Positions 16,965-26,559 are shown, numbered from the stretch's first letter. The stretch: 64,000 nt of DNA from Pseudoalteromonas sp. A25 (GCF_009176705.1 NZ_AP021846.1:590001-654000); one strand, 5' to 3'. Made by a program: numbers and translations. The notes: generated by a model not told the origin, from the letters alone.

Positions 16965-18361
16965 TATTGGTCTCCTAGCTGCTGTGTTGGCTCAGTCATG
17001 GTGTGATTTGATTGCGTTAGTAAATAGTTGATTTTAGCCACTGATTTAAGTGCATCGACATCAATTTTTAATGCAGCAATATTGGCATTAAGCTCTGTGA
17101 TCCTAGCGCGAACCACATCTGAAAAATCACCATCGTCATTGGTATAGGCTGTCAATGCGGCCTCAGCCTGATGATGGGTTTGTTCTATGAGTTGTTGTTT
17201 ATAAAGCGCTTGTCGTTCAGATAAACGCGTTAGCTGTGCAAGTTCTTTTTCGAGAGCACTGAGCATTTGTTTCAGCATGAGGTATTTTTCTGTTTTGATC
17301 GCTTCAGACTCTGCAACGGCTGCCGCAACTTGCTTATCTTGTTTATTCTCAGTAAATAAAGGTAGGTCAAAAGACACGCCTACTGAGAATAAATCAGCTC
17401 TACTGCTGCCTGAGGGCATATCGTCGCGATAGCCATAGCTGGCATTAACCCCCCATTGCGGTTGGTATTGTTGCTCACTGAGCTCGATTGTTTTTTTAGA
17501 AACTTGGTGCTTTACATCAATTGCACGCAGTGCTGGGTGGTTAAGCAGTAGTGTTACAGCGTCGCTGCGTTGATATGCATCGGGTTTGAGCTGTTGTGCA
17601 TACGTTAAAGCGATTTTGGGTAGCTCATTGGGCAAAATAATAGGGGGTGTGGCAGCTTTTAAACTTTGCAAATTATCAAGATTATCTATGCTAAATAGCT
17701 GTAACCACTCATTTAAACGCTCTAAAGCCGTTTCTCGCTTTTGCTGCTCAACGGTTAAACGGTCCTCGAGCTGAATGATTTCTAACTGCGCTCGAATGAC
17801 ATCTTGCTGCCTTGTTTTACCAATAGCGTTGGAATAATTGGCTTTGGCGATTTGGGCCATCTGTTCAAACAAGACTCGGTCTTGATTGATCAAGGCAATA
17901 GTGCGCTGAGCTAGATAGGCTTCTAACCACAGCTCTGAAATGAGCCGTGTGAGTTGCGCATGGCGGTCTTCTCGCTGTAATGGGAACTGCTTTGCGGAGG
18001 TTTTTAGCTGTGCAGATTTAATCGCCAAGCTATCGCCTCTTGGGAACATTTGCGATACGCCCACTTTAAACTGGGTCATGCCTTCTTGCGCAAAATCCCA
18101 GCCATCGGTAGGTAGGTTCATCATACCGATAGACACTTTTGGGTCGGCCAGGGTTCCTGCCGCAACACTCTTATGCTCAACAGCACTTTGCTTCAAACGA
18201 CTGCTATGTAACCAAGGATCGTTTTGCTGCGCCAGCGAAATGGCATCATTGAGTGATATGGTTTGTTGAGCGGCTTGTTCAGCATTGATACTGGCACAAA
18301 AAGGTATCAATAAACTTGCTAATGCCGCTTGTATAAATACTTTTGTCATGGTTTTTACCAA
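16964..18361 (-). CDS. cusC: CusC-like outer membrane efflux channel
   Basis: A 465-residue TolC/OEP-family protein with a signal peptide (cut after INA near residue 27) and long coiled-coil hairpins rich in Gln, Ala and Leu, in two repeated halves (about 35-235 and 255-450). It forms the trimeric duct that completes the CusCBA pump. The outer-membrane lipid anchor cysteine of E. coli CusC is not obvious; the Cys in FCAS lies within the signal region and could be a lipobox, but the context is poor. It is first of the three pump genes and is preceded by the small metal-binding gene with an 86-bp gap. Confidence 0.85.
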   Translation of the reverse strand: MVKTMTKVFIQAALASLLIPFCASINAEQAAQQTISLNDAISLAQQNDPWLHSSRLKQSAVEHKSVAAGTLADPKVSIGMMNLPTDGWDFAQEGMTQFKVGVSQMFPRGDSLAIKSAQLKTSAKQFPLQREDRHAQLTRLISELWLEAYLAQRTIALINQDRVLFEQMAQIAKANYSNAIGKTRQQDVIRAQLEIIQLEDRLTVEQQKRETALERLNEWLQLFSIDNLDNLQSLKAATPPIILPNELPKIALTYAQQLKPDAYQRSDAVTLLLNHPALRAIDVKHQVSKKTIELSEQQYQPQWGVNASYGYRDDMPSGSSRADLFSVGVSFDLPLFTENKQDKQVAAAVAESEAIKTEKYLMLKQMLSALEKELAQLTRLSERQALYKQQLIEQTHHQAEAALTAYTNDDGDFSDVVRARITELNANIAALKIDVDALKSVAKINYLLTQSNHTMTEPTQQLGDQ

Positions 18362-18447
18362 CTTAAATTGGATTTAATTATCTGATTCTAGTGTTTTTTT
18401 AAGTGGAATTGGTAGATACGCTTAAATTTGGACGCACCTATCCTGTG

Positions 18448-18780
18448 TTAGGCAATAATCGGTGGACGATAAAGGGAAGCGGTAACCGCGTGAGGAGATT
18501 GCGGTAAAAGGTGAAGTCTAGGCTCTGCTATTTGATATTCAAACGCTGGCAAATGCTCATTGTCGAGATAAACAACAGATAAACAAGCACTTGCAGGGCA
18601 GGTACATTGTGTATCGCAGCAGTCCATCGTGCTTTTAGTTTGGCCATGTTCCATCTCCATCATACTTTGATGATTAGTCAGTGACGTTTCACAAGGCATA
18701 GTAGCCACCGCCATAGCTTGCCCTGTCAGGGCAATCAATACAGCGAATGCAACTAATATAAGTGAAATTGGCTTAAACAT
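18448..18780 (-). CDS. Small exported Cys/Met/His-rich protein, probable copper-binding
   Basis: A 110-residue protein with a signal peptide (cut near AMA, residue 24). The mature part is dense in soft-metal ligands: TMPCE, NHQSMMEMEHGQ, STMDCCDTQCTCPASAC. This composition, and its position as first gene before cusCBA, point to a periplasmic copper-binding accessory protein. It resembles small DUF2946-like leader proteins of copper loci, though I am not certain of the family. Expression with the pump is likely, since no terminator is seen before cusC. Confidence 0.7.
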   Translation of the reverse strand: MFKPISLILVAFAVLIALTGQAMAVATMPCETSLTNHQSMMEMEHGQTKSTMDCCDTQCTCPASACLSVVYLDNEHLPAFEYQIAEPRLHLLPQSPHAVTASLYRPPIIA

Positions 18781-19137
18781 AGCAAACTCGATGAAATTAT
18801 TGGCACAGATGCTACGACAATTTTCTAAGTAAGTAAATTACCACAGGCAAGAAAGTAAAGCCTAAAAAAGAGAATTATGAATTTGTTAATTATTTTGATG
18901 ATATTTATTCAACTGTAAATAAAAAGCGATAATAATTGGTGAATAAAATTCAGCTTATAAATTTTGAAAAGCTTAGTCGTTGCTTAATTTAAGTAAATTA
19001 TAGGGTTACGGCGCAGGAAAGTTTTTGTTGAAATAAGTGAACCAATAACTGGGCGATTTATTCCTAAAACTGACACAAAAATGTCATGAAATCTTGTTAA
19101 TTTGCTGGGCTATTATTTAGTCAATTGTTTGTTGGTT
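18781..19137. other. Divergent AT-rich intergenic region
   Basis: A 357-bp gap between the leftward copper operon and the rightward EAL-GGDEF gene. It must hold both promoters. I saw no CueR-type inverted repeat, riboswitch or small gene that I could support. Confidence 0.5.
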
Positions 19138-20943
19138 ATGGGTGTGAATAAAACAGCTGAGCTAGAAAAGAGTATTTTAAAAAACATAATTGAGCACGGC
19201 ACTGTAACTACTTTATTTCAACCCATCTATGATATTAGCAAGCAAGAGGTACTCGGGTTTGAGGCTTTGAGTCGAGGTGCTGATTGTTTAGAAATGCCAG
19301 AGCGGTTATTTAAAGCGGCAAGTGAGCACAATAAATTGTCGGAACTGGAATTGTTGTGTCGCGAAAAGGCGATAGAACGGTTTGTTGAGCAACAATTACC
19401 CGGTAAATTATTTTTAAATGTAAGCCCTAATACCTTACTAGACCCTTGCCATCCAAAGGGAGAAACACGTCACCTAATTGAAAAGTATGGTTTGGCAGCA
19501 AATCGTGTGGTGATTGAAGTGACCGAGCAAGACAGGGTTGATGATGGGTTTTTGTTACTAAAAGCTATCGAGCATTATCGTCAACTTGGTTTTAACATTG
19601 CGATTGATGATCTCGGGGCTGGTTACTCTGGTTTAAAGCAATGGTCAGAGTTATGTCCTGAGTATGTAAAAGTAGATCGTTACTTCATAGATTTTTGCGA
19701 TCAGAGCATTGTTAAACGAGAGTTTTTAAAGTCAATCATAGAGTTGGCAAAAGCGACCAGTACTGCGGTCATTGCTGAAGGGATCGAGCGTGTCGAAGAG
19801 CTAGCATTATTAGAGAAGCTAGGCATCGTAAATGCACAAGGTTACTTGTTAGCTTATCCTCAAAAGGAACCAGAACGAGCACTTGAAGCGAGTCAGTGGC
19901 TGGCACTAAACCTAAAGCCACCAACCTCTTCAATTGAGCACTCAATGTCGATTGGTTGGTTAGCACTGGCACAAAGCGCTATTCACCAATGTACGCAGTG
20001 TAAAGATGCCCACAAAAACTTTGAAGCAGATAAGCAGCTCATGAGCTTAGCTGTGGTGAACGATAACCGAGAACCAATAGGTTTGCTGCACAGAGATCAA
20101 CTAACAGAAGTGTTTGCTGCACCTTATGGCCATGCACTTTATGCTAAAAAATCAGTGATGGAGTTGATGGATAAACAACCACTGATTGTTGATGAAAATG
20201 CGCAGCTCGACCAAGTAAGCCAACAGATCACCGAACAAGAGTTTGATATCCGTCGCCACATTATTATTACGCGAGATGGTAAATATTTAGGGCTAGCGCC
20301 GTTACGAGACATACTAAAGCACATCACTGAAGAAAAAATTCGTCACGCACAGCATGCCAACCCTTTGACTATGTTACCGGGTAACGTTGCGATCAATGAA
20401 GCAATTGAAACGCGGTTACGAAAACAATCTGGGTTTTCATTGGCATATATCGACTTAAATCACTTTAAGCAATTTAATGATTTATATGGTTACGCCAGTG
20501 GCGATAGTGTGATTAAACTTCTTGCTGATGTTACTGTTCAAGCTTGTGAGGGCAGCCCGTGCTTTGTTGGCCACATTGGTGGAGATGACTTTATGGTGGT
20601 ATTTGATGGTGATGATGCACAGCAACTATGCCATCAGATCATTAGTAACTTTGAGCAGCAGTCAAAAGCATTTTTCACTCCCGAACATGTCAAATCTGGT
20701 GGTTACTGGGCAACAAATAGAGAAGGTCAAAAGCAGTTTGTACCTCTGTTGACGCTTTCTATCGGACTCGTTAGACCAGATTTAGACAATTGCAAAAATA
20801 GTCATCAAGTAGCGGCTTTGGCAACTGATGCTAAAAAAGAAGCGAAGCGCTATCGAAATAGCTATTTGTTCGTTTGTAATCGACGTAGACCAAGTGTATC
20901 CAGCGTGCAGCATCAACATATAGAAACCGAGTGCTCCGCATAA
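19138..20943 (+). CDS. EAL-CBS-GGDEF cyclic-di-GMP signalling protein
   Basis: A 601-residue cytoplasmic protein from the ATG at 19138; an upstream TTG frame is open but less likely. An EAL phosphodiesterase domain (about 15-255) keeps FEALSRG, the EVTEQ and AIDDLGAGYSG metal-binding motifs, VKVDRYFI and IAEGIE, so c-di-GMP hydrolysis is expected. A CBS-pair region (about 300-410) follows. The C-terminal GGDEF-like domain (about 415-585) reads GGDDF at the signature, a departure from GG[DE]EF that suggests weak or lost cyclase activity; it may act as a GTP or dimer sensor. The gene stands alone, 100 bases before the solute-binding protein gene. Confidence 0.88.
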   Translation: MGVNKTAELEKSILKNIIEHGTVTTLFQPIYDISKQEVLGFEALSRGADCLEMPERLFKAASEHNKLSELELLCREKAIERFVEQQLPGKLFLNVSPNTLLDPCHPKGETRHLIEKYGLAANRVVIEVTEQDRVDDGFLLLKAIEHYRQLGFNIAIDDLGAGYSGLKQWSELCPEYVKVDRYFIDFCDQSIVKREFLKSIIELAKATSTAVIAEGIERVEELALLEKLGIVNAQGYLLAYPQKEPERALEASQWLALNLKPPTSSIEHSMSIGWLALAQSAIHQCTQCKDAHKNFEADKQLMSLAVVNDNREPIGLLHRDQLTEVFAAPYGHALYAKKSVMELMDKQPLIVDENAQLDQVSQQITEQEFDIRRHIIITRDGKYLGLAPLRDILKHITEEKIRHAQHANPLTMLPGNVAINEAIETRLRKQSGFSLAYIDLNHFKQFNDLYGYASGDSVIKLLADVTVQACEGSPCFVGHIGGDDFMVVFDGDDAQQLCHQIISNFEQQSKAFFTPEHVKSGGYWATNREGQKQFVPLLTLSIGLVRPDLDNCKNSHQVAALATDAKKEAKRYRNSYLFVCNRRRPSVSSVQHQHIETECSA

Positions 20944-21046
20944 AGTTGGTGATCGATTGAATATCTTGCAATAAAAATATTTATAAAGACTTGAGTAAAA
21001 GCTCGGCTGGGTGTAGCGTAATCAAAAACATGTTTGGAACAGGTAT

Positions 21047-21928
21047 ATGCGTAAATTCGTATTGCTGTGCCTATTGTGTAGTTGGGCGGGTTGTGCAGTC
21101 GCGGGACAAGTTATTTATGTGGCTAAAGAGCAGCGCACTTTATACGACAGAGATCTGTACTTATACGAACTGCTCGACTTAGCGCTTAAAAAAGCGCAGT
21201 TTGATGTGCAAATTGAGCATGTCAAGGTTCATCCCCATCAGCAGCGTACTCTTTTGGCATTGGGCCAAGGCGAAGTGGACTTGCATTGGAGTATGACCAG
21301 TCCTGAGCGAGAACAACTTGCTACTGCTATTCGCGTTCCTTTATTTAAAGGCTTTATTGGAAAACGCGCTTTACTGGTTAACAAATCTCATTTATCTCAA
21401 TTTGATGAAATCAAATCTTTAGCAGATCTATCTAAACTAACGGCTGTTCAGGGCCATGATTGGCCAGATACGAAAATATTAGGTCATAATAATTTATCGG
21501 TTCGACCTATGGCAAACTATAAAGCCATGTTCGCAATGATCTCTCGCGGTCGGCTTGATTATTTCCCTCGCTCATTTATTGAAGTCGGGGCTGAGTTGGC
21601 AAATCAAAAAACTGACAATTTAGTGGTTTTACCTAGTATTTATTTGCATTACCCCAGTGCATTTTACTTTTTTGTCAATAAAGAAAAACCGCAGCTAGCT
21701 AACGCATTAACGAAAGGGCTTGCAAGATTACAAGCTTCGGGTGAATTTGATGCGTTGTTTGAGCGATATTTTGCAGATGTTTTGGCTAAGCTACCTTTTG
21801 ATAAAGATACGCAGGTTTTGGAGCTACAAAATCCTTATTTTGAGATACCTGTTACAGCTGAATTATCAACGCCCCCAGTGGTACTCAATGATAGTCAAGC
21901 AATACCATCTAAAAGTAAGAAACATTAA
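21047..21928 (+). CDS. Periplasmic solute-binding protein, family 3-like
   Basis: A 293-residue protein with a signal peptide (MRKFVLLCLLCSWAGCAVAG) and the two-lobe amino-acid-binding fold of family 3 solute-binding proteins. The start YVAKEQRTLYDRDLYLYELL and the hinge QASGEFDALFERYF near residue 225 are typical. No transporter genes adjoin it, so it may be a stand-alone sensor input rather than an ABC component; the neighbouring c-di-GMP enzyme makes that plausible but unproven. The C-terminal 30 residues (Pro/Ser/Lys rich) lie outside the fold. The stop codon lies within the terminator stem. Confidence 0.75.
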   Translation: MRKFVLLCLLCSWAGCAVAGQVIYVAKEQRTLYDRDLYLYELLDLALKKAQFDVQIEHVKVHPHQQRTLLALGQGEVDLHWSMTSPEREQLATAIRVPLFKGFIGKRALLVNKSHLSQFDEIKSLADLSKLTAVQGHDWPDTKILGHNNLSVRPMANYKAMFAMISRGRLDYFPRSFIEVGAELANQKTDNLVVLPSIYLHYPSAFYFFVNKEKPQLANALTKGLARLQASGEFDALFERYFADVLAKLPFDKDTQVLELQNPYFEIPVTAELSTPPVVLNDSQAIPSKSKKH

Positions 21929-21958
21929 AAAAGGAGCCTAGGCTCCTTTTTTAATGTT
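21921..21958. terminator. Bidirectional terminator between solute-binding gene and suhB
   Basis: A perfect palindrome centred on CCTAGG: AACATTAAAAAAGGAGCC pairs with its complement, with an A-run on the left and a T-run on the right. It therefore serves the rightward solute-binding gene and the leftward suhB. Confidence 0.9.
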
Positions 21959-21973
21959 TAATAACCTGTGTTA

Positions 21974-22777
21974 TTAACGCAGCAGTGACTCAGTGAGGAC
22001 TGGACGCATTTCTTTGACCATTAATTGGCAAAGTTTTGGTGCGCCACAGATAATGTTACCGCTTTGGTTGTAACCTGCGCCACCTGCAAAATCCATCACC
22101 ATGCCGCCAGCTTCTTTAACTAGCAGTTCGCCTGCGGCTGTATCCCAAGGCTTAAGGCCGATCTCAAAGAAACCATCCAGACGACCTGCCGCAACGTACG
22201 CCATATCCAATGCTGCAGAACCTGCACGACGAATATCTGCAGTGTGCACAAAGAGTGCTTTAAATGCTTCTGTGTATGCGTCGATGTGGTGTTTTTGCTT
22301 GAACGGGAAGCCAGTGCCAAGAACAGAACCTGCAATCTCAGTACTTTTTGTAACGCGGATACGTTTTGAGTTTAATTGCGCACCTTGACCACGTGACGCT
22401 GTGAACAGTTCACTGCGGATAGGATCATAAATAACGGCCTGTTCAACACGGCCTTTAACTTTTAATGCGATAGAAACAGCAAAATGAGGGATGCCTTTGA
22501 TGAAGTTTGTAGTACCATCAAGAGGATCGATAACCCACTGGTAATCAGCATCTTTGCCTTCTATTACTCCAAGTTCCTCACCCACTATTGAGTGCTCAGG
22601 AAAGGCTTTAAGAATGGTATCACGGATGACGGCTTCAGCGTCTTTGTCTACGTTAGTAACAAAGTCGTTAGTGCCCTTTTGTTGAGCTTCGACTTTTGAT
22701 AAATCTTCACATGCACGTAAGATCACTTTACCTGCATTACGCGCAGCGCGTACCGCAATGTTTAACATTGGATGCAT
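21974..22777 (-). CDS. suhB: Inositol-1-monophosphatase / Nus factor SuhB
   Basis: A 267-residue Mg2+-dependent phosphatase of the inositol monophosphatase family. Motifs include VGEEL, the metal-binding DPLDGTTNF (about residue 83) and WDTAAGELLVKEAGG (about residue 213). In enterobacteria SuhB also joins the rRNA antitermination complex. The length matches E. coli SuhB (267). It is divergent from trmJ, as in many gammaproteobacteria. Confidence 0.95.
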   Translation of the reverse strand: MHPMLNIAVRAARNAGKVILRACEDLSKVEAQQKGTNDFVTNVDKDAEAVIRDTILKAFPEHSIVGEELGVIEGKDADYQWVIDPLDGTTNFIKGIPHFAVSIALKVKGRVEQAVIYDPIRSELFTASRGQGAQLNSKRIRVTKSTEIAGSVLGTGFPFKQKHHIDAYTEAFKALFVHTADIRRAGSAALDMAYVAAGRLDGFFEIGLKPWDTAAGELLVKEAGGMVMDFAGGAGYNQSGNIICGAPKLCQLMVKEMRPVLTESLLR

Positions 22778-23006
22778 AGCATTACCTTTGGGTTGTAAAA
22801 GAACATATTCGTATAGAGCCGGCGTATTCTAGCGATTTTTATCACAAAGTAAATAACTAGGCTTAAATAAAGTTGCTGTTTTTTTGTACGGTACTGTTCT
22901 GGATAAGGAATTAATTAATATCAGGTTGCTTCAAGGCTTTTTACTATGGTGCGCCCTCGTGGCTGTGGTAAACTTCGCCATTATTTTTTTCAAGGCTAGT
23001 TTATCA

Positions 23007-23732
23007 ATGGCATTACAAGACATTCGTATCGTGTTAGTAAACACATCTCATTCAGGTAACATTGGCTCAGTAGCTCGTGCGATGAAAACCATGGGCCTGT
23101 CTAAATTGTATTTAGTTGACCCAGCGTGTGAAGTTGATAGCCATGCCAGTGCATTGGCAGCAGGCGCAACGGATGTGTTAGGTGATGCGACAATTGTAAA
23201 CGAGTTATCTGAAGCCATTGAAGATTGTGCACTAACGATTGGCACAAGTGCCCGCTCTCGTACACTATCTTGGCCGATGGTGGAGCCAAGAGAATGTGCT
23301 CAAAAGTTAGTTAAAGAGTCACAAAATGGCCCTGTAGCACTGGTTTTTGGTCGTGAAAACAGTGGTTTAACAAATGAAGAACTACAGCTATGCAACTACC
23401 ATGTGTGTATTCCAGCGAACCCTGAATACAGCTCGTTAAATTTAGCGATGGCTGTGCAAACGCTTACTTACGAAACGCGCATGGCGTTTTTAGATACTCA
23501 GGATGCTCAGCCAGAAGCTGACGAAGCTGTATACCCAAGTGCTAAGCAAATGGAATTATTCTATGCGCATCTAGAAAGCACACTCAATGATACGGGTTTT
23601 ATTATCAAGCAACACCCCGGTATGGTAATGACCAAGCTTAAGCGCTTGTTCAACCGTGCTCGCCCTGAAGATCAAGAACTCAATATTCTACGTGGGATTT
23701 TGACTTCAATTAATAAATCAACAAACAAGTAA
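23007..23732 (+). CDS. trmJ: tRNA (cytidine/uridine-2'-O-)-methyltransferase TrmJ
   Basis: A 241-residue SPOUT-class methyltransferase that 2'-O-methylates position 32 of several tRNAs. The N-terminal [20 protein letters not shown] is the family opening; [13 protein letters not shown] and [17 protein letters not shown] form the knotted SAM-binding site. I chose the ATG at 23007 because it aligns with the family start; the open frame upstream to 22884 is not conserved-looking. It precedes the isc operon, the usual order in many relatives. Confidence 0.93.
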   Translation: MALQDIRIVLVNTSHSGNIGSVARAMKTMGLSKLYLVDPACEVDSHASALAAGATDVLGDATIVNELSEAIEDCALTIGTSARSRTLSWPMVEPRECAQKLVKESQNGPVALVFGRENSGLTNEELQLCNYHVCIPANPEYSSLNLAMAVQTLTYETRMAFLDTQDAQPEADEAVYPSAKQMELFYAHLESTLNDTGFIIKQHPGMVMTKLKRLFNRARPEDQELNILRGILTSINKSTNK

Positions 23733-23803
23733 GTCGTATTTGCCAACGTGCCGCTATATATAGACGGTTAGATAGCAATATGAGCGGCATTGGGTAGCGA
23801 TTA

Positions 23804-23829
23804 ATACTTGACTAAATTACTCAGGTAAT
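23804..23829 (+). promoter_or_regulatory. IscR type-1-like box 1
   Basis: ATACTTGACTAAATTACTCA followed by GGTAAT fits the IscR type 1 consensus (ATASYYGACT-N4-AGTC-like arm-GGTAT) with one weak arm. It is the most distal of three boxes before iscR. Confidence 0.75.
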
Positions 23830-23841
23830 TACAATAAGCCT

Positions 23842-23867
23842 AGTACTTGACTATTTTACTCGGGTAT
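23842..23867 (+). promoter_or_regulatory. IscR type-1-like box 2
   Basis: AGTACTTGACTATTTTACTC followed by GGGTAT fits the IscR type 1 motif. It starts 38 bases downstream of box 1. Confidence 0.78.
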
Positions 23868-23898
23868 TAGGTAACTTTAGTCGCATTACTCGTGAGTA

Positions 23899-23930
23899 AT
23901 ACTTGACTATCCTAGTCAGGTAATTAAAAT
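23899..23930 (+). promoter_or_regulatory. IscR box 3 overlapping the isc promoter
   Basis: ATACTTGACTATCCTAGTCA followed by GGTAAT (23899-23924) is the best of the three boxes, with both GACT and AGTC arms. Within it TTGACT (23903-23908) and TAAAAT (23925-23930), 16 bases apart, make a good sigma-70 promoter. IscR bound here would block RNA polymerase, the known autorepression arrangement; holo-IscR with 2Fe-2S is the expected binder. Confidence 0.8.
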
Positions 23931-23960
23931 TTGCTTTTTGGTAAAAAGCTAGGGGGCTTC

Positions 23961-24452
23961 ATGAAACTGACATCAAAAGGCAGATACGCAGTAACAGCAA
24001 TGTTAGACGTTGCCTTGCATGCCGAAATAGGTCCGGTCCCGCTGGCTGATATTTCAGAGCGTCAGGAAATATCTTTATCATACCTTGAACAATTATTTGC
24101 CCGACTACGTAAACATGGATTAGTCAGATCTGTACGTGGTCCAGGCGGCGGCTATCTACTTGGTCGCGATGTGCAAAGTATCTCTGTGGGAGACGTTATC
24201 AACGCGGTTGATGAGTCTGTAGACGCAACGCGTTGCCATGGGGAAGGGGGCGGTTGCCAAAGTGGTATGCGTTGTTTAACTCATACGCTTTGGTCTGATC
24301 TAAGCGTGCGCATCGAAGAGTTTTTAAACAATATTTCCCTTGCCGAGTTAGTCGCTAATTCTGATGTGCAATCTGTTGCATCGCGTCAGGACAAGAGCGT
24401 CAACAGTGCGATGAAGCAATTAGACAATATTCAAGTGAGCTGTCAACTGTAA
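23961..24452 (+). CDS. iscR: Fe-S cluster assembly regulator IscR
   Basis: A 163-residue Rrf2-family regulator with an N-terminal winged helix ([20 protein letters not shown]) and cluster ligands Cys92, Cys99 and Cys105 followed by LTH. E. coli IscR has Cys92, Cys98 and Cys104; here an extra glycine ([10 protein letters not shown]) lengthens the first gap by one. It represses the isc operon when it carries 2Fe-2S. The ATG at 23961 has AGGGGG ahead of it; an in-frame upstream extension from 23931 is not used. Three matching boxes lie upstream. Confidence 0.95.
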   Translation: MKLTSKGRYAVTAMLDVALHAEIGPVPLADISERQEISLSYLEQLFARLRKHGLVRSVRGPGGGYLLGRDVQSISVGDVINAVDESVDATRCHGEGGGCQSGMRCLTHTLWSDLSVRIEEFLNNISLAELVANSDVQSVASRQDKSVNSAMKQLDNIQVSCQL

Positions 24453-24476
24453 GGTTGACGTCAAGCGGAGAAACAA

Positions 24477-25691
24477 ATGAAATTACCGATTTATCTAGAT
24501 TATGCAGCAACCACTCCGGTTGATCAGCGCGTTGCAGACGAAATGATGCAATGCCTGACGATGGATGGCAACTTTGGTAACCCAGCTTCACGCTCACACC
24601 GCTTTGGTTGGCAGGCAGAAGAGTTAGTTGACCAAGCGCGTAACGATATCGCTGATTTAATTAACGCTGATCCGCGTGAGATTGTGTTTACTTCAGGCGC
24701 AACTGAATCAAATAACTTAGCAATTAAAGGTGCGGCGCATTTCTATAAAAAGAAAGGCAAGCACATCATTACTGTTAAAACCGAGCACAAGGCCGTACTT
24801 GATACGTGTCGTGAACTTGAGCGTCAAGGCTTCGAAGTTACGTACATGGAAGTGGAAGAAAACGGCTTACTTGACTTGAAAAAGCTTGAAGCGGCAATGC
24901 GTGATGACACTATTTTAGTGAGCGTAATGCATGTGAACAACGAGCTAGGCGTTATTCAAGATATCGCGACTATTGGCGAAATGTGCCGTGAGCGCAAAAT
25001 TATGTTCCACGTTGATGGTGCACAAAGCGCAGGCAAAGTGAAAATTGACTTACAAGAGCTGAAAGTTGATTTCATGTCATTCTCGGGTCACAAAGCTTAT
25101 GGTCCGAAAGGGGTTGGTGCCCTTTATGTTCGTCGTAAACCACGTGCTCGCTTAGAAGCGCAGATGCACGGTGGTGGTCATGAACGTGGTATGCGTTCAG
25201 GTACGCTCGCAACGCACCAACTTGTTGGTATGGGCGCTGCGTTTCGTATTGCTAAAGAAGACTTTGATAAAGATCACGCACATATCAGCGCATTGCGTCA
25301 GCGTTTAATCGACGGCGTTATGTCAATGGATGAAGTTTATTTTAATGGTGCCATTGAGCAGTCAGTACCAGGGATTGTGAACATCAGCTTTAACTTTGTT
25401 GAAGGTGAGTCGTTATTGATGGCAGTCAAAGACATTGCGGTTTCATCAGGTTCAGCTTGTACGTCAGCAAGTTTAGAGCCGTCTTATGTGCTACGTGCAT
25501 TAGGGCGTAACGATGAATTAGCACACAGCTCAATTCGCTTTAGTATTGGCCGCTTTACAACAGAAGAAGAAATTGATTACACCGTCAACCTAATCAAAGA
25601 TTCAATTGGCCGTTTACGTGAAATGTCACCGCTTTGGGAAATGCATCAAGAAGGCATTGACCTAGATAGCGTTGAATGGGCACATCATTAA
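24477..25691 (+). CDS. iscS: Cysteine desulfurase IscS
   Basis: A 404-residue PLP enzyme that takes sulfur from cysteine and passes it to IscU and to tRNA-thiolation enzymes. Visible marks are [11 protein letters not shown] at the start, [10 protein letters not shown], the PLP lysine in [12 protein letters not shown], and the mobile catalytic Cys in [14 protein letters not shown] near residue 328. The C-terminal [12 protein letters not shown] tail that docks IscU is present. It is second gene of the isc operon. Confidence 0.97.
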   Translation: MKLPIYLDYAATTPVDQRVADEMMQCLTMDGNFGNPASRSHRFGWQAEELVDQARNDIADLINADPREIVFTSGATESNNLAIKGAAHFYKKKGKHIITVKTEHKAVLDTCRELERQGFEVTYMEVEENGLLDLKKLEAAMRDDTILVSVMHVNNELGVIQDIATIGEMCRERKIMFHVDGAQSAGKVKIDLQELKVDFMSFSGHKAYGPKGVGALYVRRKPRARLEAQMHGGGHERGMRSGTLATHQLVGMGAAFRIAKEDFDKDHAHISALRQRLIDGVMSMDEVYFNGAIEQSVPGIVNISFNFVEGESLLMAVKDIAVSSGSACTSASLEPSYVLRALGRNDELAHSSIRFSIGRFTTEEEIDYTVNLIKDSIGRLREMSPLWEMHQEGIDLDSVEWAHH

Positions 25692-25743
25692 GCAAGTTTT
25701 TGCTTGTAGCCAAGCGTTATGAGCACATAGTGAGGAAATAGTT

Positions 25744-26127
25744 ATGGCTTACAGTGAAAAAGTAATAGACCACGTGGAAAACCCACGTAACGTTGGTTCA
25801 TTAGATAAAAATGACCCAAGCGTAGCAACTGGCATGGTAGGCGCGCCTGCATGTGGTGACGTAATGAAACTGCAAATTAAAGTATCTGAGCAAGGCATTA
25901 TCGAAGACGCTAAGTTCAAAACATACGGTTGCGGTAGTGCAATTGCGTCATCATCATTAGTAACTGAGTGGGTTAAGGGTAAGAGCCTTGAAGAAGCGGC
26001 GACTATCAAGAACACGGATATCAGCGCTGAGCTTGAGTTACCACCAGTGAAAATTCACTGCTCGATTTTGGCAGAAGACGCTATTCAAGCAGCAATTGCA
26101 GACTATAAAAGTAAACAAGCGAAGTAA
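25744..26127 (+). CDS. iscU: Fe-S scaffold protein IscU
   Basis: A 127-residue scaffold on which 2Fe-2S clusters are built. The three cluster cysteines are in GAPACGDVM, YGCGSAIASSS and VKIHCSILAEDA; the LPPVK motif recognised by HscA is present just before the last one. The length matches the family. It sits 52 bases after iscS. Confidence 0.97.
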   Translation: MAYSEKVIDHVENPRNVGSLDKNDPSVATGMVGAPACGDVMKLQIKVSEQGIIEDAKFKTYGCGSAIASSSLVTEWVKGKSLEEAATIKNTDISAELELPPVKIHCSILAEDAIQAAIADYKSKQAK

Positions 26128-26139
26128 GAGTAAAGAACC

Positions 26140-26463
26140 ATGGCAGTGACATTGACAGACGCAGCGGCAAACCGAGTTCAGGCCTTTTTAGCAAATCGTG
26201 GCAAAGGCATAGGTTTACGTGTTGGCATTAAAACCACGGGCTGTTCAGGTCTTGCATATGTACTCGAGTTTGTTGACGAACTAGACGAAGGCGACGAAGT
26301 ATTTGAGCACAACGATGTAAAAATAATCGTTGATGCTAAGAGCCTAGTTTATATTGACGGCACCGAGCTTGATTACACCAAAGAAGGTCTTAACGAAGGG
26401 TTTAAGTTTAATAACCCAAACCAAAAAGACGAATGTGGTTGTGGTGAGAGCTTTACGGTATAA
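26140..26463 (+). CDS. iscA: A-type Fe-S carrier IscA
   Basis: A 107-residue A-type carrier that passes clusters to target apo-proteins. Its conserved cysteines are in TTGCSGLAY and the C-terminal DECGCGESF. The length and gene order (after iscU) are typical. Confidence 0.96.
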   Translation: MAVTLTDAAANRVQAFLANRGKGIGLRVGIKTTGCSGLAYVLEFVDELDEGDEVFEHNDVKIIVDAKSLVYIDGTELDYTKEGLNEGFKFNNPNQKDECGCGESFTV

Positions 26464-26483
26464 ACGCCGAACTGGTTGATTTT

Positions 26484-26509
26484 CAAAGCCCTGCCTTGGT
26501 AGGGCTTTG
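26484..26509 (+). terminator. Intra-operon hairpin between iscA and hscB
   Basis: CAAAGCCCT (26484-26492) pairs perfectly with AGGGCTTTG (26501-26509), 20 bases after the iscA stop. The T-tract after it is weak (TCGTATATTT). It may be a partial terminator or a processing/stability element that lowers hscBA-fdx relative to iscRSUA. Confidence 0.6.
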
Positions 26510-26559
26510 TCGTATATTTGCAATGCGCGTTAAGCGCACATCTTAGGTAAGTAAAAGAC

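Noticed and set aside
22884..23006. N-terminal extension of TrmJ by 41 residues
   Set aside because: The extension is hydrophobic and promoter-like in composition; the family start is at the ATG at 23007.
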